From contig CATLHJ010000001.1 in the NCBI GenBank assembly GCA_949949035.1, positions 70,116 to 134,115 of the forward strand: DNA of 64,000 nt, read 5' to 3'. Below, piece by piece: positions 34,500-42,910 of the stretch. Within the stretch, counting starts at the first letter, position 1. Every line of letters begins with the position of its first letter. The notes beneath the pieces are model-generated. The model saw only the letters and a program-made list of their open reading frames with translations. It was not told where the DNA came from and did not search any database. The DNA is from an uncultured Clostridia bacterium. GTDB taxonomy: Bacteria; Bacillota; Clostridia; Christensenellales; UBA1242. The translations under genes were made by a program, and so were the position numbers.

Positions 34500-35969
34500 A
34501 TGAACAATAGCGTTTTTGAAAGCATTGCGACCCGTACCAACGGGGACATTTACTTGGGAGTAGTCGGACCGGTGCGCTGTGGTAAATCGACCTTTATCAC
34601 TAAATTTATGCAACAACTGGCCATTCCCAACATCGCGAACAGTTACGAACAACAGCGGGTCATCGATGAGTTGCCACAATCGGCCGACGGGACGGCGGTC
34701 ATGACGACCCAGCCAAAATTTGTGCCCAGTCGGGCGGTTGGCATTAAAGTTGGTGACGCTACCATGCGGGTACGTATGATTGATTGTGTCGGCTACATGG
34801 TCGACGGTGTCAGTGGTTTGGCGGATGACGGGCATATTCGCAACGTTAAAACGCCATGGAGTGACGTCGAAATGCCCTTTGACCAAGCCGCCGAAATTGG
34901 CACCCGCAAAGTCATTGTTGACCACAGTACTATTGCGGTAGTCGTCACTACGGACGGAACCATTACCGACTTGCCACGCGAAAACTATGTCGCTGCGGAA
35001 GAAAAAGTTATTTACGAATTAAAACAATATGGCAAGCCGTTCGTGGTGGTGGTTAACAGCCGCAATCCACAAAGTACTGCCTGTCAAGCCATTTGCCAGT
35101 CGTTAACCGACAAATTCAGCGTGCAAGTTTTACCAATGGATTTGGCAAATTTGAATACGGACGACATTACCCAAATCTTTGACGGTATTTTGGCCGAGTT
35201 CCCCGTAACCGGCTTCAAAGTTAACATGCCGAAGTGGTTACAAGTCATGCCGGCCGATCATCCCGTGATTGTTGACGCCATTGAACGTTTGCGACAATAT
35301 ACGAAAACGGTACGGCGGATTGCCGACAATCATACGGACGCGGTTTTTGTCGATAGCCAATATTTCACCAAAGTGGAAACCAGTGAAGTCGACGTGGCTA
35401 CCGGTACTGTGATTTACAATTTGATCCCCAAAGCGGATTTGTATTTCCGTCTAATCGCCCAAGAAAGTGGCTTACCGATTCAAAACGAACAACACTTAAT
35501 GGCGTACATTCAACAAGTGGCCGGCAAAGCCAAAGAATACGACAAGTTAAAAGACGCCATTGACGCGGCAGAGACTAACGGTTACGGGGTGGTTGTACCG
35601 ACCTTGGACAGTTACCGTTTGGATACACCACGTTTGTACAAGCACGGCAAGAACTATGGTTTGAAATTGCGCGCTATTGCTCCCAGTCTGCACATCATTA
35701 AGGTTGACGTTGGCAGTGAAGTCACGCCAACCATCGGTACCCAAGAACAATCCAAGGAAATGTTAGAATTTTTGAAACGCGAATACGAAACCAACAAAGA
35801 AGCTGTTTGGCAGACGCCAATCTTTGGCAAATCGTTAGACGAAATAATGCAGGAAGGTGTGGGTGCCAAATTGGCCAACATGCCCGCCAACGCGATGAAG
35901 CAGATGAAGCGCACGATTGGTAAAGTGGTTAACAATGGTAAAGGCGGCATCATTTGTATTATGTTGTAA
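34500..35969 (+). CDS. spoIVA: Stage IV sporulation protein A, spore coat morphogenetic ATPase
   Basis: 489 residues. The N-terminal NTPase domain has Walker A GPVRCGKST, followed by IDCVGYMVDG, PWSDVEMPFDQAAEIGTRKVI and DHSTIAVVVTTDGT, all SpoIVA signatures. A long middle domain follows, and a C-terminal segment ends GKGGIICIML. SpoIVA polymerises on the outer forespore membrane using ATP and founds the coat basement layer. The second ATG (34500) is chosen because the -10 covers the first; translation would then be leaderless. Confidence 0.95.
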   Translation: MNNSVFESIATRTNGDIYLGVVGPVRCGKSTFITKFMQQLAIPNIANSYEQQRVIDELPQSADGTAVMTTQPKFVPSRAVGIKVGDATMRVRMIDCVGYMVDGVSGLADDGHIRNVKTPWSDVEMPFDQAAEIGTRKVIVDHSTIAVVVTTDGTITDLPRENYVAAEEKVIYELKQYGKPFVVVVNSRNPQSTACQAICQSLTDKFSVQVLPMDLANLNTDDITQIFDGILAEFPVTGFKVNMPKWLQVMPADHPVIVDAIERLRQYTKTVRRIADNHTDAVFVDSQYFTKVETSEVDVATGTVIYNLIPKADLYFRLIAQESGLPIQNEQHLMAYIQQVAGKAKEYDKLKDAIDAAETNGYGVVVPTLDSYRLDTPRLYKHGKNYGLKLRAIAPSLHIIKVDVGSEVTPTIGTQEQSKEMLEFLKREYETNKEAVWQTPIFGKSLDEIMQEGVGAKLANMPANAMKQMKRTIGKVVNNGKGGIICIML

Positions 35970-36005
35970 GCACAAATTTCATCGGTGTGGCATATAGAGT
36001 GCAAT

Positions 36006-36716
36006 ATGATTTTTGAAAATTTTCTTACCTTTTTGGGCAAAGTGTTGTTCTTCTCGGGCTTGGTTAACGACAAAAATTCTTTCCCCAAACCCTTATCCAA
36101 AAAGGACGAAGAAGCCTATTTTCAAAAGTTCTGGCAAGGTGATCAGCAGGCTAAGGACATTTTGATTCGCCATAACTTGCGTTTAGTAGCCCACGTGGTG
36201 AAAAAGTACAACGGTGCGGCCGAAGCCGACGACTTAATCTCTTGTGGTACGATTGGCTTAATTAAAGCCATCAACTCGTTTAAGCCGGACAAGGGTACGC
36301 AAATTTCGACCTACGCGTCACGCTGTATTGAAAACGAGATTTTAATGTTTTTACGGGTCAGCAAGAAACACCAACAAGTAGGCTCCTTGAACGAAAGTTT
36401 AGGCGACGACCGTGATGGTAACGAAATCTCTTTGGTTGACATTGTCACCGACGAGCGTGAACAGTCCGACATTGATTTAGCACTGCATGGTCAGTTAATG
36501 CAAAAATTGGTAACGGCGATGCGGGAACGTCTAAGCGAACGTGAGTTCAAGATTATTAATTTACGTTATGGTATTGATAACCAAATTGCTTTACCGCAAC
36601 GTGAAGTGGCCGAAAAATTGAACATCAGTCGCAGTTATATTTCCCGTATTGAAAAACACGCCATTAGTGTAATCCAGCAAATTGTTAACGAACCTAATTT
36701 TCGCGACTTTCAATAA
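36006..36716 (+). CDS. sigK: RNA polymerase sigma-K factor
   Basis: 236 residues. The start FENFLTFLGKVLFFSGLVNDKNSFPKPLSKKDEEAYF is a hydrophobic pro-sequence followed by the SigK-type region. Region 2 (NLRLVAHVVKKY, DDLISCGTIGLIKAINSF) and region 4 helix-turn-helix (REVAEKLNISRSYISRIEKHA) are intact. Sigma-K drives late mother-cell genes. The gene is uninterrupted by a skin-like element. A CATATAGA box (35991-35998) lies seven bases before the ATG, consistent with sigma-E control and a leaderless transcript. Sigma-E itself is the alternative identity, but the pro-region and context favour sigma-K. Confidence 0.88.
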   Translation: MIFENFLTFLGKVLFFSGLVNDKNSFPKPLSKKDEEAYFQKFWQGDQQAKDILIRHNLRLVAHVVKKYNGAAEADDLISCGTIGLIKAINSFKPDKGTQISTYASRCIENEILMFLRVSKKHQQVGSLNESLGDDRDGNEISLVDIVTDEREQSDIDLALHGQLMQKLVTAMRERLSEREFKIINLRYGIDNQIALPQREVAEKLNISRSYISRIEKHAISVIQQIVNEPNFRDFQ

Positions 36717-36731
36717 GTCGGTGGCAGTAAG

Positions 36732-36752
36732 ACGGCGGGTACGCCGTTTTTT
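36732..36752 (+). terminator. Rho-independent terminator after sigK
   Basis: Stem ACGGCG (36732-36737) pairs with CGCCGT (36742-36747) around a GGTA loop, followed by a run of T to 36752. Confidence 0.88.
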
Positions 36753-36761
36753 GTGTTAAGG

Positions 36762-36968
36762 TTAAAGGTCGTCTTCGTCGTCGTCCCAATCGTCTGTGAT
36801 TACGGTAGGGGAACGCGTCGGGCTGCGTGCCTTGCGGGGGCGTACCTTGGGTTTGGTTTGGGTAACGGGTGTTAGCGGTAATTTGATAGGAAACACTGCT
36901 AACAGAATTAGGCCGACCACCAAAATAACGGACGCCACTAGACAAAGGTAAAAGTGTATTGGATACAT
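36762..36968 (-). CDS. Small membrane protein with acidic tail
   Basis: 68 residues. One hydrophobic span (about 6-29), then a basic Lys/Arg/Pro region and a strongly acidic end (DDWDDDEDDL). The sharp segregation of hydrophobic, basic and acidic parts supports a real gene. There is only a weak GGGA ribosome-binding site and no recognised family. It is divergent from the terminase gene; a short inverted repeat TGTAT-TGG-ATACA lies at its start. Confidence 0.5.
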   Translation of the reverse strand: MYPIHFYLCLVASVILVVGLILLAVFPIKLPLTPVTQTKPKVRPRKARSPTRSPTVITDDWDDDEDDL

Positions 36969-37001
36969 ATTCCCAGCCTAAATGGTCGACAGGAGAAAAT
37001 T

Positions 37002-38498
37002 ATGGAAAATGATGTCATAAAAGTGGCGGATTTGTCGACGGACGTGCCGTTACTGCATTACAACAACTGGACGCAAATTGACGTTCCGAAACAAGTACGC
37101 GCGGGCACAGCGGCCGCGGTAACCGTGGCGTCGGTACCCAAAGTTCACCACAAGCAAATGCAGTTTCATCAGTCTTTGGCTAAAAGCCGATTCGTCTTTG
37201 GCGGTAATCGTACGGGGAAAAGTGTGTGTGGGGCGTTAGAAACCATTTGGTACGCTACCGGATTACACCCGTATACCAAAATCGACCACGCTTGTGACGG
37301 GTGGGTAGTTAGTTTGACGCGACAAGTACAGCGTGATGTGGCCCAAGCCAAAATTTTACAGTACTTACCGCCCGAATGGATCGTTAAGGTAGTCATGGTG
37401 TCGGGCAGTGCTTTTGCCCCCGCCCATGGGGTCATTGATTTTATAATTGTGCGCAATGTCTTTGGTGCGCACAGTAAAATTGGTTTCCGTAACTGCGAGC
37501 AAGGGCGGGAACGGTTTCAAGGTGTATCATTGGACTTTGTGTGGTTCGACGAGGAACCACCCGTTGAGGTCTATGATGAATGCTTATTGCGCTTACTCGA
37601 TCGTGGCGGTGTGCATTGGGTAACCATGACCCCGTTGAAGGGGCGTAGTTGGGTCTATGAGCGCATTTATTTACAGCAACACCGTACTCCCGACTTAGCG
37701 TGTTTTTTTATGACCTGGGACGATAATCCGTATCTGTCGGACGGTGAAAAACGCTATTTAGAAGCCACTTTGCCACCCGATGTGTTAGCCAGTCGTAAGT
37801 ATGGCCAATTCGTAGCGGGGGAAGGTTTGGTCTTTCCAAACTTTGACCGCGCTAACATTATTGAGCCGTGTACTTTTGACCACGTTGACCATTATTATTT
37901 GAGTATTGACCCCGGTTATCGCAACCCAACGGCAGCGGTGTGGTTGGCGGGAGTCGGGGAAAAGTTATTTGTTGTTGCCGATTACGAGGTTGCTGGCTTA
38001 ACCGTGGCGGAGCACAGCCAAGCCATCTTGGCGCGTACGCGGTCATTAGGTTGGGATGTACGACAAGTGAAAATTTTGATTGACAGTGCCGCCGCCCAGA
38101 AAACATCGGCCTGTGAAGTATCAACCGCAGAACAGTACCGACAGCATGGTTTGGCGGTAGATACCAACGTTAACAAAAATTTAGCGCAGGGTTTATTGCA
38201 AATGAAAACTTTGTTTGGTAACGCAGCGGGTGTACGCAGTTTGTTTGTGTTCCAAAATTGCGTGAACTTATTGGACGAGTTGCAAAGTTATTATTGGGGC
38301 GATGGTGAACAACCCAAAAAATTGAATGACCACACGATTGATGCCTTGCGATACGCAGTAATGGCGTGGGTACAACAGTTAACGCCACCCAAAGCCCCGT
38401 TAGGGATTTTAGGGCAGGCCAAACAACAAATGTTAAAAAAAGTGGCAGTTAAACGCTTTGCTCCCGAAAATCTGTGCTTTAATGCCAACAGGAGGTAA
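37002..38498 (+). CDS. Phage terminase large subunit
   Basis: 498 residues. The packaging ATPase domain has Walker A FGGNRTGKS (about residue 66) and Walker B LDFVWFDEEPP. The C-terminal RNase H-like nuclease has SIDPGYRNPTAAVW and a late DHTIDALRYAVM aspartate. In phages it pumps DNA into the prohead through the portal. No small terminase subunit is adjacent. AGGAG precedes the ATG at 37002. First gene of a compact co-directional head module with base composition like the host's. Confidence 0.9.
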   Translation: MENDVIKVADLSTDVPLLHYNNWTQIDVPKQVRAGTAAAVTVASVPKVHHKQMQFHQSLAKSRFVFGGNRTGKSVCGALETIWYATGLHPYTKIDHACDGWVVSLTRQVQRDVAQAKILQYLPPEWIVKVVMVSGSAFAPAHGVIDFIIVRNVFGAHSKIGFRNCEQGRERFQGVSLDFVWFDEEPPVEVYDECLLRLLDRGGVHWVTMTPLKGRSWVYERIYLQQHRTPDLACFFMTWDDNPYLSDGEKRYLEATLPPDVLASRKYGQFVAGEGLVFPNFDRANIIEPCTFDHVDHYYLSIDPGYRNPTAAVWLAGVGEKLFVVADYEVAGLTVAEHSQAILARTRSLGWDVRQVKILIDSAAAQKTSACEVSTAEQYRQHGLAVDTNVNKNLAQGLLQMKTLFGNAAGVRSLFVFQNCVNLLDELQSYYWGDGEQPKKLNDHTIDALRYAVMAWVQQLTPPKAPLGILGQAKQQMLKKVAVKRFAPENLCFNANRR

Positions 38499-38501
38499 AA
38501 G

Positions 38502-39554
38502 ATGCAAAGTAAAAAACAAATTGTTGATGAAGTGTTAGCGGACTACGAACAACGTAAAAATGCTCGCAAGCACTTAGAGAGTAAATGGCGAACCAATCTG
38601 GATTTTTATCACGGTGATCAATACCAAGGGGTCAATAAACAATATTTTTGGCAAATGACCGAAAGTTTTAATCACGTGGGACCGTTAGTGGAAAGTCGGC
38701 TAGCAATCTTGGCAGAGGTGCAACCGGACATTAAGGATGATTTAGTGCGGGCGGTATTTGACAAATTACGGTTTCACCGCTTGGTTGAAGAAGGTAATTT
38801 TTGGCAGGAAGTCACGGGTACTGTCTTTTACAAAGTGACCAAGCAAAATGGGCAGCCGGTAATTACCGTTTGTTCACCATTTGAGATTTATCCTGACCGG
38901 TTGGACGTAGCCAATTTCGCCGAGATTAAGTCTTTAATTCACGCGAAAAACGTGGATGGTGAATTGGTGGTTGAACGCTGGTCGCGTGACCGTTTAACTA
39001 TCATCAAGGGTAATACCTTGACTTACGACGGTAAATTACCGTACCCGTTCCCGTTTGTGCGGGGCACCAGTGAATTGGCGGCAGGGCAGTTCTTCGGTAA
39101 GTCGGTAGTTGACCGTGTGATTCCGGTACAACGGGCTTATAACGCCATTAAAAACCGCCGTGCTGAATTTATGAGCCGGATGGCGTGCGGGGTGGTAGCG
39201 GTAGAAGACGGTAGTGTTGATTTAGACAGCCTTGAAATTGACGGCTTATGCCCCGGTAAAATTATTGTCTATAAACAAGGTTATCAGCAGCCAAAGTTCA
39301 TGGAAGCGGGGGTAATCCCTGACGAATTGACCAAGGAAGAAGACCGTTTATTAAACGAATTTAACACAATCAGTTGTGGTGGTGATCTAATGTCCTTACT
39401 TACCGCCCGCGCGTCAGTGGGCGAAGGTACTTTGACCTTAATTAACGAACAAATGAAACGGCAGTTACGTCGACCAATTCAAAGCATTGAAGACGTATAC
39501 GAGCAAGTAGCCGACAAAATTTTAACCTTATTAGGAGTAGAAAATGGCAAATAA
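38502..39554 (+). CDS. Phage portal protein
   Basis: 350 residues. It starts with a helical region typical of portals (ADYEQRKNARKHLESKWRTNLDFYHGDQY), a mixed body with FGKSVVDRVIPVQRAYNAIKNRRAEF (the portal stem/crown transition), and a helical end. Somewhat short for the family (often 400-700). It would form the dodecameric gate for DNA. It follows terminase by three bases with GGAGG upstream. Confidence 0.85.
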   Translation: MQSKKQIVDEVLADYEQRKNARKHLESKWRTNLDFYHGDQYQGVNKQYFWQMTESFNHVGPLVESRLAILAEVQPDIKDDLVRAVFDKLRFHRLVEEGNFWQEVTGTVFYKVTKQNGQPVITVCSPFEIYPDRLDVANFAEIKSLIHAKNVDGELVVERWSRDRLTIIKGNTLTYDGKLPYPFPFVRGTSELAAGQFFGKSVVDRVIPVQRAYNAIKNRRAEFMSRMACGVVAVEDGSVDLDSLEIDGLCPGKIIVYKQGYQQPKFMEAGVIPDELTKEEDRLLNEFNTISCGGDLMSLLTARASVGEGTLTLINEQMKRQLRRPIQSIEDVYEQVADKILTLLGVENGK

Positions 39555-39876
39555 CGAAGAGCAAACTATAGTCGAACCTTTGGAACAAGCGGCGATACAA
39601 CCCACAGTGGATATCAAAGCACTCCAAAAATCGTACAGTGAATTGCAAAGTGCGTTCACTAAAAAGTCACAAGCGTACAAAGAACTGGAACAAAAAATAA
39701 ACTCCATGCCCAGTCGGGAGGAAATAATTCGGGAGTATTTATTGCAGAACAATACCACCCAGCCGGCGGTGATGACCAGTTCTTCGTCCGCTTTTGATTT
39801 CGCCAAAGAAAACAAGCCAACCACTTTGGTGGAAGCCGAACGGTTGGCACGAGAATATTTCAAAAAAGGAGTATAA
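39544..39876 (+). CDS. Capsid scaffolding-like protein
   Basis: 110 residues, charged and largely coiled-coil (about 25-60: IKALQKSYSELQSAFTKKSQ), with a C-terminal part AERLAREYFKKG. Position between portal and major capsid protein, length and composition are those of phage scaffolding proteins. TTAGGAG precedes the ATG, which overlaps the portal gene by 11 bases. Confidence 0.65.
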   Translation: MANNEEQTIVEPLEQAAIQPTVDIKALQKSYSELQSAFTKKSQAYKELEQKINSMPSREEIIREYLLQNNTTQPAVMTSSSSAFDFAKENKPTTLVEAERLAREYFKKGV

Positions 39877-39878
39877 AA

Positions 39879-41078
39879 ATGATTACAGTAGCAACAGCCG
39901 AAAATGCCTTAAAAAACATTTATTTAGAAACGGTGATTAATGATATTAACAAAAAGACCAACCCGTTCTTGACGATGGTGGAAGCCAATGCCCGTATTGT
40001 CAGCGGTAAAGACGCCAAGTTTACTTTGCGTTACGGACAGGCTGCCGTGGGCGTGGGTACCGAAACGGGTGATTTGCCCGCGGCCGGTAACGAAAAAGCG
40101 TTAGAAGTTTCAACGCCGTTAAAAAATCTGTACGGTACTTTTCAAGTCAGTGACAAGGCTTTGAAAGCCGCGTCGTTAGATCCGAACGCGTTTGCTTCCT
40201 TGTTGGGGGGTGAAATGCAAAATTTGGTAGCGGCAGCACAAAGCAACTTGACTACCATGCTCTACGGTAACGGTAAAAAATTGTTGGCCGTTTTTGGTGC
40301 CGATGATTTGGACGAGACCCGCAAAATTATTACCATCAGAGACGAAGATTTGTCTAATTTCCGTACGGGTATGGAAATTGTAGTCTTTAACAATGGAGGT
40401 ATGCAGGTTACCAATGCCTTGGAAAAAAACACCATCACGGTGGACGAAGACAACGGTGAAATTACGGTTAGTGCGGCGTTAAAGGCGGATAAATCAGACC
40501 GTTTCTATATTTACGATCGTAACGATGATGGTACCAGTATGAACGGTATTGACAGCATCTTTATGGACAATGTTTACGGAATTGACACCACGCGGTATAC
40601 CGAAATTCGCCCGTGTAACTATCGCGACAATGGTGCAACGCTTAATATCTTGAACGAAGATGCGGCGTTGGATTTCTTGGACGCCTATGAAGAGCATTGT
40701 CAAAGTATGCCGGCGGACATTATTTTAACGCACCCGCGGGTAAAAAAGTCTATCTTTGAATCCTTGCGTGATACGCGCTCAAACATTGCGACTACCGAAT
40801 TAGCCGGCGGTTTCCGTGGCTTCTCGTTCAACGGTATTCCGATGTACAGCGATATTAAATGTAAGGCAGGTACTTTGTACGCTTTGAACAGCAAATCGTT
40901 TGCGATGCATCAACTGTGTGATTGGACTTGGTTAGCAAACGAAGACGGCAGCATTTTGAAACAATTACCCGGTAAGGCCACCTACATGGCAACCTTGGTT
41001 AAGTACGCGGATTTGATCTGTGACAAACCCTTCTTGCAAGGTCGTTGCAGTCGCTATTCGTGCCTGAAGTGGAAGTAA
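39879..41078 (+). CDS. Major capsid protein, HK97-fold
   Basis: 399 residues. The N-terminal helix (NALKNIYLETVINDINKKTNPF) and later NIATTELAGGFRGFSFNGIPMYSDIKC resemble the SU10-like/DUF5309 major capsid group. It would assemble the icosahedral shell. No protease gene is adjacent. AAAGGAG precedes the ATG. The protein is complete with no sign of decay. Confidence 0.8.
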   Translation: MITVATAENALKNIYLETVINDINKKTNPFLTMVEANARIVSGKDAKFTLRYGQAAVGVGTETGDLPAAGNEKALEVSTPLKNLYGTFQVSDKALKAASLDPNAFASLLGGEMQNLVAAAQSNLTTMLYGNGKKLLAVFGADDLDETRKIITIRDEDLSNFRTGMEIVVFNNGGMQVTNALEKNTITVDEDNGEITVSAALKADKSDRFYIYDRNDDGTSMNGIDSIFMDNVYGIDTTRYTEIRPCNYRDNGATLNILNEDAALDFLDAYEEHCQSMPADIILTHPRVKKSIFESLRDTRSNIATTELAGGFRGFSFNGIPMYSDIKCKAGTLYALNSKSFAMHQLCDWTWLANEDGSILKQLPGKATYMATLVKYADLICDKPFLQGRCSRYSCLKWK

Positions 41079-41084
41079 CCCCCG

Positions 41085-41408
41085 ATGAAACCAATTAGTC
41101 ACGACCTTTTCAATATTGCGGAACGGTTACGGCAAATTGATCCGGATTATCTGCTGTATCGCGATTACGCCAAAAATCGTTTCGTAGTTTACTGGCGTGG
41201 CAAATTGGCCTTTGTCGTCCCGTTCGAGCATTTGGATGAACGCACCTTGGTGTATGCCCAAAAAACCCGTCGCGAAAATGCCGATGAACTCGAACGGGAA
41301 ATTGACGAAGGTAATGCTGCCGTATGGCGAGAGCAGAGTAAGATGCTGGCAAAAATGAAAGAGCAAATAAAGGATTATGTGCAATATGATTTTGAAAGAT
41401 TTAATTAA
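41085..41408 (+). CDS. Phage-module protein of unknown function
   Basis: 107 residues, charged, with a C-terminal helix rich in Glu/Lys/Gln (about 75-107). The N-terminal half may form a small beta domain (NRFVVYWRGKLAFVVPF). Lying between capsid and head-completion genes, it may be a structural accessory. It starts seven bases after the capsid gene. Confidence 0.6.
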   Translation: MKPISHDLFNIAERLRQIDPDYLLYRDYAKNRFVVYWRGKLAFVVPFEHLDERTLVYAQKTRRENADELEREIDEGNAAVWREQSKMLAKMKEQIKDYVQYDFERFN

Positions 41409-41715
41409 AAGCGCTAATGATATTTTGGGGTTGCCCATTGATTGGGAGAATCATGCCAATGATGACAATTATCGTCAACTGTTCGCTTGTGCCAAGTTAG
41501 TACTGAACTCGGTAATGGGACTGTGGACGATGTCGGATTCTACCCGCATTAACGCCGGTGATTATCATTTAGACAACGCAACCTTGGTGTACGGCATTTT
41601 GGCCGAGTACGCTTTTGTGGCGGGAATGTTTAACGAATGGAAGGTATGGCAAGACAAATACCAAACTGGCTTATTGAAGGCAAAAAATGGCCACCCGCGC
41701 ATTATACCGGTTTAA
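41386..41715 (+). CDS. Head completion/adaptor-like phage protein
   Basis: 109 residues, helical, with ILKDLIKSANDILGLPI at the start and AEYAFVAGMFNEWKVWQDKY near the end. Size and position after the capsid gene match gp6/gp15-type head-tail connector proteins. It overlaps both neighbours (23 and 29 bases), so translation is probably coupled. Confidence 0.6.
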   Translation: MILKDLIKSANDILGLPIDWENHANDDNYRQLFACAKLVLNSVMGLWTMSDSTRINAGDYHLDNATLVYGILAEYAFVAGMFNEWKVWQDKYQTGLLKAKNGHPRIIPV

Positions 41716-42541
41716 TAACACGCACAGTGTGCGGTTTAACTTGGACAGTTTCGCCTTGCCCGTAACTGCCACGAAAAAGAAAAACAGTATCTATGCCGAT
41801 TACGTCAGTGGCCTACTGGCGACTAAACGCCAGTTACTGGCGGCGCCGGCACCGATAGAAAAGTACGGCTATCTACACGCCGCGAAGTGGCGGGATATTA
41901 TTTTTGTCTCTGACGATAAAGGTGTGTATTACCGCAAGTACAACCAAACTGAATTTTATAAGGGAACGGCGGAAACACTTTTCCCACAACAATTATTAGT
42001 TACTAACGACCGGTTGTTTATTATTTCGGGCGATCGTTTACGTATTGTTTATTCGGTGCCATTAAGTGGCGGTTGGTCGGAAAATAGTTTATTAAGTGCG
42101 GCCTTGTACATTCCCGAAGTTTACGGTAAATGTCGCCAATTGACCGTTTACCGTAATAAGTTACTGGCGGTCTGTGATTACGGTTTGATTACCGTGGATC
42201 GGCACTTAAACTTGCAGCATTTATCGGACGATAGCGCAGCGTGGCAAAACAGTTTAGCCAGTGGTAATGACCCCGCGTGGGTTAGCGATTGGTTCTCGTT
42301 GGGTTATGCTACCGACACCCAAAACTTGCGGGAAGTGTTTTTGAAAACTGATGTACCATTGACGTTAGTGGTGGAGTCTAACCGTACCCAGCACACGATT
42401 CAGTTGACCGCCAGCCGGCAAGTACAAAAAATCAAAATTAACTTAAATGGTGACCAGTTCAAAATTGGCCTGTATCCCAGTTCCGCCAGTTGTAACATCA
42501 GTGATCTGTCAGCGGTCGTGGTGTACGGGCAAAGGGGGTAA
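41687..42541 (+). CDS. Phage-module structural protein, beta-rich
   Basis: 284 residues, rich in short hydrophobic beta strands repeating about every 40 residues (RDIIFVSDDKGVYYRKY, DRLFIISGDRLRIVYS, NKLLAVCDYGLITVD), suggesting a propeller-like or tail-knob fold. No family recognised. It could be a neck or receptor-binding component. It takes the place where tail genes would begin, but no other tail gene follows. Confidence 0.55.
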   Translation: MATRALYRFNNTHSVRFNLDSFALPVTATKKKNSIYADYVSGLLATKRQLLAAPAPIEKYGYLHAAKWRDIIFVSDDKGVYYRKYNQTEFYKGTAETLFPQQLLVTNDRLFIISGDRLRIVYSVPLSGGWSENSLLSAALYIPEVYGKCRQLTVYRNKLLAVCDYGLITVDRHLNLQHLSDDSAAWQNSLASGNDPAWVSDWFSLGYATDTQNLREVFLKTDVPLTLVVESNRTQHTIQLTASRQVQKIKINLNGDQFKIGLYPSSASCNISDLSAVVVYGQRG

Positions 42542-42542
42542 C

Positions 42543-42776
42543 ATGTGGCAAGAAATTATCAGTGTTGCGATTAACTACGGGTTGATGTCGGCTTTGTTTG
42601 TGGGCTTGTTGGTATGGGTATTGCGCGACAGTAAAGCCCGGGAAGCCAAATACCAAGCCATGGTGAATAAACTACACGACGCATTAGCCGTAGTCCACGA
42701 CATTCAAAAAGAGACCAAAGAAATTCACGCCTTAATTAAAAAGGAGGTCAAAGTGCAAGATGAAAAAGTGGCTTAA
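42543..42776 (+). CDS. Holin-like protein (BhlA/UviB type)
   Basis: 77 residues. One N-terminal membrane span (about 5-26: ISVAINYGLMSALFVGLLVWVL), then a charged coiled-coil helix (DSKAREAKYQAMVNKLHDALAVVHDI), the exact plan of BhlA/UviB bacteriocin-associated holin-like proteins. Such proteins permeabilise the membrane in phages and bacteriocin systems. No endolysin is nearby. The start at 42543 directly follows the previous stop. Confidence 0.7.
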   Translation: MWQEIISVAINYGLMSALFVGLLVWVLRDSKAREAKYQAMVNKLHDALAVVHDIQKETKEIHALIKKEVKVQDEKVA

Positions 42777-42873
42777 AAAACTGTGGGCAATCCTAAAACA
42801 TCTGCTGACTTGTACGCATTGTCGGCAAGAAATTGCGGACGAAACTGTGGCACAGGGGGATGACGAATATTGA
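42760..42873 (+). CDS. Small basic protein with CxxC motif
   Basis: 37 residues, too small for automatic calling. A strongly basic amphipathic start (MKKWLKKLWAILKHLL) is followed by CTHC and an acidic end. AAGGAGG lies upstream of the ATG, which overlaps the end of the holin-like gene. The basic amphipathic helix could act at membranes, for instance as a lysis or toxin-like peptide; this is speculative. Confidence 0.5.
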   Translation: MKKWLKKLWAILKHLLTCTHCRQEIADETVAQGDDEY

Positions 42874-42874
42874 A

Positions 42875-42903
42875 TTGCCTTATTAAAGAATAAGTGGTAA
42901 CAT
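42875..42903 (+). promoter_or_regulatory. Promoter of pnp
   Basis: TTGCCT (42875-42880), 17-base spacer, TAACAT (42898-42903), seven bases to the ATG at 42911. No Shine-Dalgarno. Confidence 0.55.
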
Positions 42904-42910
42904 ATTGGTT

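Noticed and set aside
37002-42873. Complete prophage
   Set aside because: Integrase, repressor, tail, endolysin and replication genes are all absent and no attachment repeats are visible.
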